From an uncultured Varibaculum sp. (GTDB taxonomy: Bacteria; Actinomycetota; Actinomycetes; Actinomycetales; Actinomycetaceae): a stretch of 5,691 bases of DNA. The first letter of the stretch is position 1. Every line of letters begins with the position of its first letter. The stretch is taken from contig CAMYAU010000096.1 of NCBI GenBank assembly GCA_947253735.1, forward strand, positions 1-5,691, read 5' to 3'. The position numbers and the translations under genes were made by a program. This document shows positions 1-5,442 of this stretch, piece after piece. The notes beneath the pieces are model-generated. The model did no database searches. It was not told the DNA's origin and saw only the letters and a list, made by a program, of their open reading frames with translations.

Positions 1-520
1 TGATCGACATCCCCAGGTTGCCGATCCCGGCTTGCAGTCCCAAAGCAGTCCCCGACAGTCGTTTGGGGAAGAAATATCCGGTGGAAGGCATGTAGCCAGA
101 GAAGGAACCGCCTCCGATTCCGCACATGAAGGCTAAAGCTAATAGCCACCAATAGGGGGTGTTCGGGTTTTGAACCGCGAAGAACCATCCCAACATGGGA
201 ATCATATAAAGGATTGAAGACCAGCCCACCAGTTTGCGGGTACCCACGATGGGGGGCAAGAAAGTGTAAATCAAACGCAAAAACCCGCAGGACAAGCCGG
301 GCATGGAGGTTAACCAATAAAGCTGTGCCTTGGTGAGATCGAATCCGATCTCGTTAAGTTTCGGGGCGATTGCGGAGACCAGGAACCATACAGTGAAAGC
401 CAGGATTAGGGAATAGGTGGAAATCGCCAGGGTGCGCCAGGCAAGACCAGAGTCCCATTTATCCGGATTGTTTGGCTCCCAGTCAGTCAGTACGTATCTA
501 GATTTCTTAGTAGCTTTCAT
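1..520 (-). CDS. narK: NarK-type nitrate/nitrite MFS transporter, N-terminal part (truncated by window)
   Basis: Inner-membrane major facilitator of the NarK/NasA (nitrate-nitrite porter) family, moving nitrate in and/or nitrite out. The ATG at 518-520 is preceded by AAAGGAAG (complement of 530-537) at 9 nt spacing. The first 173 residues are present and the rest lies beyond position 1. Visible: a cytoplasmic N-terminus with a W-E-P-x-N-P-x-x-W segment (residues 14-22), TM1 around 30-52, and TM2 around 66-92 carrying the family arginine in FLRLIYTF (Arg82, the counterpart of the substrate-binding TM2 arginine of NarK). Then come further hydrophobic helices and the nitrate-signature-like stretch GIGGGSFSGYMPS (134-146) followed by FFPKRLSGTALGLQAGIGNL (150-169). 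The family usually has Asn where Ser139 sits, so nitrate versus nitrite preference is uncertain. It is divergent from mog and next to Moco genes, which fits nitrate respiration. Family assignment is secure; the exact substrate is inferred. Confidence 0.88.
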   Translation of the reverse strand, partial: MKATKKSRYVLTDWEPNNPDKWDSGLAWRTLAISTYSLILAFTVWFLVSAIAPKLNEIGFDLTKAQLYWLTSMPGLSCGFLRLIYTFLPPIVGTRKLVGWSSILYMIPMLGWFFAVQNPNTPYWWLLALAFMCGIGGGSFSGYMPSTGYFFPKRLSGTALGLQAGIGNLGMSI

Positions 521-622
521 AGCCAAAAACTTCCTTTGATGCTGGGTAACACCTGTAGCCTTTCACATTTTTCCTATCATTTCCGTGTTATGATGCTTTG
601 AGAAAGTATCTGCAGGTTAAAG

Positions 623-636
623 CGATATTTTTATCG
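623..636. promoter_or_regulatory. Candidate operator palindrome upstream of mog
   Basis: CGATATTTTTATCG is a perfect 5-bp inverted repeat (CGATA/TATCG) with a T4 centre, followed at once by a second TATC/GATA dyad (TATCGGTGATA). It sits between the candidate -10 elements and mog. The half-sites loosely resemble molybdate regulator (ModE-type) sites, but the match is partial and no regulator gene is visible, so this is only a candidate. Confidence 0.3.
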
Positions 637-701
637 GTGATAGTAACCCGGTCTTAGGGAAAATATCCAGGTAATCGCAAGCTTTTATTTGCGTAATTAG
701 T

Positions 702-707
702 AGGAGG
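702..707 (+). promoter_or_regulatory. Ribosome binding site that fixes the TTG start of mog
   Basis: A consensus AGGAGG ends 8 nt before a TTG at 716-718. No in-frame ATG or GTG lies near this distance, so this site decides the start. Confidence 0.8.
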
Positions 708-715
708 ATTTCGCC

Positions 716-1267
716 TTGCCAACGGACCCGCATGCACATTTAAAAGAGAAAAAACTACAAAAATTACGCGGTCGCGTCGCAGGTGCGGTAATAACGGTTT
801 CAGACCGTTGTAAAAACGGAGAACGTCCAGATAAGTCAGGACCGCTGGCGCAAGAACTGCTGGCACAATACGGAATCGATGTAGATCGGGTGCGGTTAGT
901 AAGCGATGGAATCGAATCCGTCCAAAATGAGATTCGTGCCGCCATTGCCGAGGGTGCGCGGGTAGTAATCACTACCGGAGGCACCGGAATTACCGAAAGA
1001 GACCTCACCCCGGAGGCAACTGCCCCCTTGCTGGAGGCACGTCTGGACGGGATTGCCTGGCAAATCTGCCAGCAGGGTCTAAAAGCCACTCCGCTCGCAT
1101 CGCTTTCACGCGCCCTAGTGGGAATCACCGCTCGCGGTGCCGCGGGTGCTATCGTAGCCAATGCGCCCGGCTCACGGGGAGGAGTCCGCGACACCCTGAG
1201 TGTCCTCGGCCCCCTCTTGCCCCACCTTTTAGAGCAGCTAGATCCCGTAGCCTTCCCCCTGGATTAA
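716..1267 (+). CDS. mog: Molybdopterin adenylyltransferase (Mog/MoaB family)
   Basis: 183-residue cytoplasmic protein of the MoaB/Mog fold. Mog activates molybdopterin with ATP to give adenylyl-molybdopterin, the substrate of MoeA. The core begins near residue 20 with GAVITVSDR (23-31). It continues with D-K-S-G-P (39-43), the MPT-binding signature TTGGTGITERDLTPEA (86-101, with the catalytic-type Asp96), and a C-terminal PGSRGGVRDTL (151-161) followed by a leucine-rich helix. Length is normal for actinobacterial members. The start is a TTG behind a perfect AGGAGG. MoaB and Mog are close relatives and cannot be separated by motif alone; an adjacent complete Moco pathway without another adenylyltransferase favours Mog function. 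It is transcribed alone, away from narK and toward mobA, with a structured element beginning 22 nt after its stop. Confidence 0.92.
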   Translation: MPTDPHAHLKEKKLQKLRGRVAGAVITVSDRCKNGERPDKSGPLAQELLAQYGIDVDRVRLVSDGIESVQNEIRAAIAEGARVVITTGGTGITERDLTPEATAPLLEARLDGIAWQICQQGLKATPLASLSRALVGITARGAAGAIVANAPGSRGGVRDTLSVLGPLLPHLLEQLDPVAFPLD

Positions 1268-1289
1268 CAGCCGGAGACCTACTTCTTCC

Positions 1290-1397
1290 GGAGCGGGCAA
1301 AACTTTTTCCTCCTGCCCAAAAACTCGAAAAATGACCAAGTCATTTTTCGAGTTTTGCGCCCGCCTAGCCGACTCGGATAAAAGTTTCGCCCGCTCC
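1290..1397 (+). repeat. Nested-hairpin 3'-end element, copy 1 (likely terminator/structured 3' UTR of mog)
   Basis: Outer arms 1290-1310 and 1376-1397 pair over 20 bp with one A-C mismatch (1299/1388) and a bulged T1379. Inside is a perfect 17-bp hairpin, 1320-1336 with 1340-1356, and a 3-nt loop (CAA). The unpaired spacers are unequal: 9 nt on the left (TCCTGCCCA) and 19 nt on the right (1357-1375, containing GCCC and GCC and ending CTC). Spacers and inner hairpin resemble copies 2 and 3; outer arms do not. It begins 22 nt after the mog stop, in mog's sense orientation. There is no U-tract after the outer stem, so if it ends transcription it does so as a tailless hairpin. A small mobile repeat is the alternative. 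Confidence 0.85.
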
Positions 1398-1458
1398 TAT
1401 TCTGGAGTTGGTGCTCCCGCGTAGAGGTCGCGGCTAAGACAAGGGATAACGAGCAGTA
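1398..1458. other. Spacer between the two nested-hairpin elements
   Basis: No coding potential is evident. The only structure is a weak 5-bp hairpin, CCGCG (1417-1421) with CGCGG (1429-1433). It separates the convergent 3' ends of mog and mobA. Confidence 0.5.
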
Positions 1459-1563
1459 GCGAGGGAGTAGATTGTTCCGAGCAGGCGCGGTGGGCATAAG
1501 AATTCGGAAAACGTAGCGCCGTTTTCCGAATTCTTGGGCGGGAGGGACAATCTACTCGCTCGC
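1459..1563 (-). repeat. Nested-hairpin 3'-end element, copy 2 (likely terminator/structured 3' UTR of mobA)
   Basis: Read on the minus strand this has the same plan as copies 1 and 3. Outer arms 1459-1478 and 1544-1563 pair with one G-G mismatch (1464/1558) and a non-canonical third pair (1476/1546). The inner hairpin is a perfect 16 bp, 1498-1513 with 1520-1535, and a 6-nt loop. On the minus strand the short 5' spacer reads TCCCGCCC and the longer 19-nt 3' spacer contains GCCC and GCC and ends CTC, matching copy 1 at 12 of 19 positions. It starts 4 nt after the mobA stop, in mobA's sense orientation. With copy 1 it forms a tail-to-tail pair between convergent genes. Confidence 0.85.
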
Positions 1564-1567
1564 GCAG

Positions 1568-2188
1568 CTAACGGGAGATGCGTAGTAACTCGGTTACCGG
1601 GGGAATATCTGCCGGCGTATCGACGTCACGGGCGTAATCAGGGGAAATCTCGCGGGTGGCAAACCCGATTTCACCTAGCACTCCGCGTACCGAACAATTT
1701 AAGGGATTCGCCCGCGCCATCTCCATCAGTGCCCGCACGGTAAATGCCCCGAGAACATATTGGGTAACCTCTCCGACCTGGCCTAAGAGTATTTTTTCTT
1801 TTTCGGCTGCTTCCTCATTAGTTTCCTGTAGCTGCCGTGCCAGCTGCCGTAAAGCAAACCCTGCCAGGGGGGCATCCACTGGACAAACCCCGATAATATC
1901 GGAAGGCGAAAATACGAACGAGGCAGCTAAACGGTGCCAGCCGGCAACTATGCCCGCTGCCGGTCCTGAACCAGGGGGTTCCTCCATAGTGAGGGAAACT
2001 TTCTCGGGAACCTCAAGTTCCTCGGGAGCCACTACTACGGTAGGAACCTTCGGCAAGAATGAAAGTGTCCAGCTGATGAGGCGATCCCCAGCAATTAGCA
2101 GATCAGGTTTACTGCATCCGCCCAAACGTTTCCCGGTCCCGCCCGCCAGCACAATCACTCCATTTAGGTACTGCGGGGAACTAGCCAT
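1568..2188 (-). CDS. mobA: Molybdenum cofactor guanylyltransferase MobA
   Basis: 206-residue nucleotidyltransferase that transfers GMP from GTP to Mo-molybdopterin, giving the MGD cofactor of DMSO-reductase-family enzymes. The N-terminal Rossmann-like signature is VIVLAGGTGKRLGG (11-24) with the conserved lysine in SKPDLL (Lys27). Then come an EEPPGSGPAAGI segment (69-80), the metal/nucleotide Asp in V-C-P-V-D-A-P (Asp105), and a C-terminal RDVDTPADI (187-195) typical of MobA. The ATG at 2188 is chosen because AAGGAAG lies 6 nt upstream (complement of 2195-2201) and the MobA fold begins right after it. An upstream in-frame ATG at 2281 would add 31 non-conserved residues inside moaC. The start overlaps the moaC stop by 8 nt, suggesting translational coupling. 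Last gene of the moeB-moeA-moaC-mobA operon. Confidence 0.9.
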   Translation of the reverse strand: MASSPQYLNGVIVLAGGTGKRLGGCSKPDLLIAGDRLISWTLSFLPKVPTVVVAPEELEVPEKVSLTMEEPPGSGPAAGIVAGWHRLAASFVFSPSDIIGVCPVDAPLAGFALRQLARQLQETNEEAAEKEKILLGQVGEVTQYVLGAFTVRALMEMARANPLNCSVRGVLGEIGFATREISPDYARDVDTPADIPPVTELLRISR

Positions 2189-2708
2189 GATCAACTTCCT
2201 TAGCTGCCGCTTCCTGCTCGCATCCCGGACGCACCCAAGTTCCCGAGCGTCCTCCGCGTTTTTCCAGGACATAGCATTCACGGATAGAAACCATTTTGTC
2301 TACCCCTTTCACCATGTCAATCAGGTTTAAAGCGGCGACGGAGGCAGCGGTAAGGGCCTCCATCTCAATTCCGGTGCGGTCAGCAGTCCGGCAGGTGGCG
2401 AGGATCTCGACCCCGTCCTCAGCCAGTTCGATATCCACCGCGCAATAATGCACCCCAATCGGGTGCGCCAAAGGCAACAGCAGGGGGGTACGTTTAGATG
2501 CCGCGATTCCCCCGATACGTGCCACCGCTAAGGCATCCCCTTTCGGGACTTCGCCAGCCTGCAAAGCCGCCATGATCTTCGGTGAGCACTGCACAAAGGC
2601 GCGCGCCCGTGCCTGGCGCACCGTGGGTTGCTTGCCGGTAATATCCACCATATGTGCCTGCCCAGAAGCATTTAAGTGGGGTAAAGGTTGCGCGTCCTCG
2701 TTTTTCAT
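2181..2708 (-). CDS. moaC: Cyclic pyranopterin monophosphate synthase MoaC
   Basis: 175-residue hexameric-type enzyme that, with the radical-SAM protein MoaA, converts GTP to cyclic pyranopterin monophosphate, the first Moco step. Visible: HMVDITGK (19-26), VPKGDALAVARIGGIAASK (54-72, including the active-site-type Lys56), PLAHPI (79-84), GIEMEALTAASVAALNLIDM (113-132) and VKGVDK (133-138, Lys134 at the second catalytic lysine position), then KRGGRSG near the end. Family members usually have Cys in PLCHP; here it is Ala81. Length is normal. The ATG at 2708 has an AAGGAG (complement of 2714-2719) 5 nt upstream. It follows moeA after a 56-nt gap and overlaps mobA. No moaA is in the window. Confidence 0.95.
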   Translation of the reverse strand: MKNEDAQPLPHLNASGQAHMVDITGKQPTVRQARARAFVQCSPKIMAALQAGEVPKGDALAVARIGGIAASKRTPLLLPLAHPIGVHYCAVDIELAEDGVEILATCRTADRTGIEMEALTAASVAALNLIDMVKGVDKMVSIRECYVLEKRGGRSGTWVRPGCEQEAAAKEVDHG

Positions 2709-2764
2709 TACTGCTCCTTGTCTCTTAATGACCAGCTCGCTATATTGCGCGGGTTAATGCGCCC

Positions 2765-4129
2765 CTAGCAGGGCAACACATCGACCAGACTCCATTGCTC
2801 CACTTCGGTAACCTCCTCCGGCACGATTGCCAGTGCATTAGCTTGATGTAGGGAAGCCACAAAGTGTGATCGCGCCCCTAAACGGTGAGTCGGAGTAACC
2901 GTGGGGGTATCGCCTACCCGCTCTGCCTCGGTCAAATGTACCGGCACGAACTGGCGTTTACCCGCAGGGGACTTCCAAGCCACCGTAGTAGTGGCGGCGC
3001 GAGTCTGCAGCGCCGCGCGTCCCTCTTTACCGGATAGAGCGGCCAGAACCGGACGTACAAATACGTGGAAAGACACAAACACGCTGACCGGATTGCCCGG
3101 CAAAGTTGCCACATAAACATCGGCGCCATCGGGGGCGGCAATAGTGCCAAACCCCTGCGGTTTACCCGGCTGCATCGCAACTTTGGTAAACGCTAAACCT
3201 CCGGATAAACCAACTTGTTTAACCACGTCATAGGCGCCGGCGCTCACTCCACCAGTGGTGACAATCAAATCCGCTCCCTGGGCAGCCTGCTCCAGAGTTT
3301 TCGCAAACACTTCCGGTTCATCATCGGAACTGTAAACCCCCGAGACAATTACGTCTTGGCGGCGCAGCAAGGCCTCTAGCAGCACCGAATTCGAGTCCGG
3401 GATTTGCGCTCCCTTTAGGCTGGCACCTGCCGGACGCAGCTCCAACCCAGTAGAGATCACTGCTACTCGCGGACGGCGATACACCGGTAACTCTGAATAG
3501 CCAATCGAAACCGCCGAAGAAAGTGCCGCGGGAGTAAGAACTGTTCCCGCCGCTAACACCAGGTCACCCACGGCGGCGTCCTCGCCTGCCTTACGCACAT
3601 TGGCTCCTGCGCGCGGACAACGCTCAATCGTGACCTCTTTAGGTAGGTCAAGGGGGCCAGCCGGCAGGGTAGTGTCCTCTACTTTAATCACGGTATCGGC
3701 GCCAGCCGGCATTCGTGCGCCAGTCATAATCCGGATAGCATGCCCGGGACTGAGCTGATAATCCCCATTATCACCAGCGGCAATATCGGCTTGAACCGGC
3801 AAAGTTAAGGGCAAAGTTTTTTGGGCTCCATCATCCCCCGGGGCGCTCGGCAATTCGGATCGACTGGGCGTAGCAGCAGGCAGCGTCGTTGCGCTTTTTT
3901 CTGCTCCGGTAGCCGCCGGGATCGACGTATTTTCGAGGGCGTCCGGCAGATCGCAGGAACGCACCGCGAACCCGTCCATAGCGGAATTGGTAAAAGGTGG
4001 CACTGGGAAACGGGCATAAACATCTTCCGCCAAAGTCGCGCCCAATGCTTCTGCCACCGGCATTACTGTAGGAGGAAGCGAATTTACCTGGGTTAATACC
4101 TGGTTCAGGTATTCATCTACCGCTTTCAT
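2765..4129 (-). CDS. moeA: Molybdopterin molybdenumtransferase MoeA
   Basis: 454-residue cytoplasmic enzyme that inserts molybdate into adenylyl-molybdopterin supplied by Mog. Domain order is that of MoeA: an N-terminal helical segment and PPFTNSAMDGFAVR (44-57, with the family Asp52), the domain II barrel ending in GHAIRIMTGARMPAGAD (129-145), then the MoCF-binding domain III. Domain III carries RVAVISTG (221-228), DSNS (245-248), TTGGVSAGAYD (291-301), MQPGKPQGFG (319-328) and LPGNPVSVF (343-351). The C-terminal domain IV follows from about 375. It is some 40 residues longer than the roughly 411-residue E. coli protein because of an Ala/Thr/Ser/Pro-rich insert at about 63-106. The ATG at 4129 lies 2 nt after the moeB stop and has GGAAAGGA 9 nt upstream, so it is in an operon with moeB. 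Confidence 0.95.
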   Translation of the reverse strand: MKAVDEYLNQVLTQVNSLPPTVMPVAEALGATLAEDVYARFPVPPFTNSAMDGFAVRSCDLPDALENTSIPAATGAEKSATTLPAATPSRSELPSAPGDDGAQKTLPLTLPVQADIAAGDNGDYQLSPGHAIRIMTGARMPAGADTVIKVEDTTLPAGPLDLPKEVTIERCPRAGANVRKAGEDAAVGDLVLAAGTVLTPAALSSAVSIGYSELPVYRRPRVAVISTGLELRPAGASLKGAQIPDSNSVLLEALLRRQDVIVSGVYSSDDEPEVFAKTLEQAAQGADLIVTTGGVSAGAYDVVKQVGLSGGLAFTKVAMQPGKPQGFGTIAAPDGADVYVATLPGNPVSVFVSFHVFVRPVLAALSGKEGRAALQTRAATTTVAWKSPAGKRQFVPVHLTEAERVGDTPTVTPTHRLGARSHFVASLHQANALAIVPEEVTEVEQWSLVDVLPC

Positions 4130-4131
4130 AA

Positions 4132-4869
4132 TTATTTATCCTTTCCGGATAGCGCTGCTGGCTTAGGGGATCCGTTCCCAAAATGCACCACATTCCATTT
4201 TCCGCTGCCCGCATCTACGATTAAAAGTTTTCCGATCAGCGGCTCGCCTACTCCCACGATCATTTTGATAGCTTCAGTTGCCAAAATTGAACCTGCCTGC
4301 CCGCAAACCGCTCCCAGCACACCATTTACCCGAGAAGTAGGGGTAGTGCCAGCCGGTGGAGCTGCCGGATACAGGTCCCGTAACGTAAGCCCCTCAGCGA
4401 ACACCGAGATCTGAAAATTCATCGCCACCAAAGTTCCCCACAGGTGCGGACGTCCCACCTCGGCGCAAGTATCTGAAAGTAAATATTTAGCGGAAAAATT
4501 ATCGGTCGCATCAATCACCAAGTCATAGGCAGCGATAATGCTGTGGGCATTATCGGCAGTGATCTTTGGTTCCAGTTGCACCCGCACATTCGGGTTCAAA
4601 GCATGGACGGTGGCCGCGGCTGACACCGATTTCACCTGTCCCAAGCTAGAGGCGGGATGGATTACTTGGCGCTGTAGATTTGATTGTTCGAGCCGGTCAG
4701 GATCTGATATCCCCAAGGTGCCGACCCCGGCAGCACTTAAATACGCTAAAGCGGGAGAACCCAGACCCCCTGCACCTACTACTAAAACTCGCGCGGCCTG
4801 CAAAGAATCAATCCCGCGCTCGCCGATCCCGTCCACAGTGGCGGTGAGGCGATCACGTTCTGAAACCAT
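4132..4869 (-). CDS. moeB: Molybdopterin-synthase adenylyltransferase MoeB (ThiF/E1-like)
   Basis: 245-residue E1-like enzyme expected to adenylate the C-terminus of MoaD so that it can be thiolated for molybdopterin synthesis. Motifs: nucleotide-binding VVGAGGLGSPAL (30-41), the acidic strand plus SNLQRQ (S-D-P-D at 55-58, SNLQRQ at 63-68), Lys80 in LGQVK, and DATDN (120-124, with the family Asp at 123). Then comes VLGAVCGQAGSILATEAIK (184-202). Oddities: the only cysteines are Cys135 and Cys189, so the two CxxC zinc pairs of E. coli MoeB are absent. The extreme N-terminus lacks a clear R-Y-x-R-Q segment, and there is no C-terminal rhodanese domain as in MoeZ/MOCS3 forms. ThiF (thiamine) is an alternative by homology, but the 2-nt junction to moeA supports MoeB. 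ATG at 4869 with AAAGGA 5 nt upstream; first gene of the operon. Confidence 0.85.
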   Translation of the reverse strand: MVSERDRLTATVDGIGERGIDSLQAARVLVVGAGGLGSPALAYLSAAGVGTLGISDPDRLEQSNLQRQVIHPASSLGQVKSVSAAATVHALNPNVRVQLEPKITADNAHSIIAAYDLVIDATDNFSAKYLLSDTCAEVGRPHLWGTLVAMNFQISVFAEGLTLRDLYPAAPPAGTTPTSRVNGVLGAVCGQAGSILATEAIKMIVGVGEPLIGKLLIVDAGSGKWNVVHFGNGSPKPAALSGKDK

Positions 4870-4934
4870 CCGCGTCCTTTCCCCTAGTTACTGCCTTATA
4901 CTCTACCGGGAGAGCGCATTCGGGAGGGCGAAAG
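4870..4934. promoter_or_regulatory. Divergent promoter region between the moeB operon and moaE
   Basis: A 65-bp gap must carry both promoters. TATACT at 4897-4902 (5 of 6 to the -10 consensus) would give moaE a leader of about 26 nt. On the minus strand the overlapping TATAAG (complement of 4895-4900) could serve moeB with a leader of about 20 nt. No good -35 is seen for either, so the two may share or compete for one AT-rich core. moaE has GGAGGG (4923-4928) 6 nt before its ATG. Confidence 0.5.
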
Positions 4935-5411
4935 ATGCTATTTGATGTAAAAATAACAGAAGAATCCCTGGTAGATTCGAGTTTGTCTACCGGGGAAACA
5001 GATATTCCAGCCACTAGTGGCGCGCGGGTGGTGTTCAACGGCTGCGTCCGTAATCATGACAGTGGTCAAGGAGTAACCCACCTGATCTATTCCGCGCATC
5101 CGGAGGCCGAAAAATTTTTGATTAAGGCCGTACGTGATGCCATCCAGATTTCCCTTCCCGAGGACGAGGGGGCGGTTTCCCCGGAGACAGCGGGGGATAA
5201 CACCGAAAGTTTAGATGCAGTTTTTGTACGTCACCGGATCGGGCGGCTAGAAATCGGAGAAACCGCCCTGCTAGTAGTGGTAGATGCCCCGCATCGCGCT
5301 GCCGCCTTCAAAGTGAGCGCTGAAATCGTTGACCAGATCAAGGCGCAGGTGCCGATCTGGAAGGATCAATACTTCTCCAATGGAAGTAACCAGTGGTCAA
5401 ACTGTCCCTAA
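4935..5411 (+). CDS. moaE: Molybdopterin synthase catalytic subunit MoaE
   Basis: 158-residue large subunit of molybdopterin synthase. With the thiocarboxylated small subunit MoaD it adds the dithiolene sulfurs to cPMP. Conserved parts: GARVVFNGCVRNHDSGQGVT (29-48, with Arg39 of the family G-x-V-R-x-H motif), the E-H-Y-like region IYSAHPEAEKFL (51-62), VRHRIGRLEIGETALLVVV (98-116), HRAAAF (120-125), and the active-site lysine pair Lys136 and Lys143 in IKAQVPIWKDQ. The end, W-S-N-C-P, matches actinobacterial MoaE. An acidic Ser/Thr/Glu-rich loop at about 74-92 makes it slightly longer than the compact E. coli form. ATG at 4935 with GGAGGG at ideal distance. It is divergent from moeB, and no moaD is present here, so its partner must be encoded elsewhere. 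Confidence 0.95.
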   Translation: MLFDVKITEESLVDSSLSTGETDIPATSGARVVFNGCVRNHDSGQGVTHLIYSAHPEAEKFLIKAVRDAIQISLPEDEGAVSPETAGDNTESLDAVFVRHRIGRLEIGETALLVVVDAPHRAAAFKVSAEIVDQIKAQVPIWKDQYFSNGSNQWSNCP

Positions 5412-5442
5412 AGTCCCCGCAGGTTAAAATTTGGTTCTTGTG

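Larger units (their letters stand above)
521..715. promoter_or_regulatory. Divergent intergenic region between narK and mog
   Basis: This 195-bp AT-rich interval must drive narK leftward and mog rightward. Candidate elements on the + strand are TATGAT at 589-594 (5 of 6 to the -10 consensus) with only a poorly spaced TTCACA at 562-567, and TTGAGA at 598-603 without a clean -10 at 17 nt. If the first -10 is used, mog has a leader of over 100 nt. A short dyad, TAACAC (547-552) with GTGTTA (585-590), lies over the likely start region of narK. I see no convincing FNR-type TTGAT-N4-ATCAA box. Assigning individual promoters is speculative; that the region is regulatory follows from the divergent layout. 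Confidence 0.6.

Noticed and set aside
521..600. FNR or CRP binding site controlling narK
   Set aside because: Only half-site resemblances (TGTGAAA on the minus strand) were found, with no symmetric partner at correct spacing.
600..715. Moco riboswitch in the mog leader
   Set aside because: The leader is long enough, but I could not trace the multi-stem fold expected of the Moco RNA; only a 5-bp hairpin (CGCAA 676-680 with TTGCG 689-693) is visible.
1279..1497. Antisense open frame of about 72 codons across the palindromic intergenic region
   Set aside because: It is formed largely by the inverted repeats, has no recognisable domain, and is better explained by the structured elements.
1290..1563. 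CRISPR array or direct-repeat array
   Set aside because: The repeats are inverted, not direct, with no regular spacers.
2189..2281. Longer MobA reading frame starting at 2281
   Set aside because: The extra 31 residues lie wholly inside moaC in another frame and show no MobA similarity; a good ribosome binding site and the fold start both favour the ATG at 2188.
2709..2764. Internal promoter between moeA and moaC
   Set aside because: A TATAGC-like hexamer is present but no -35 lies at a workable distance; simple operon read-through is sufficient.
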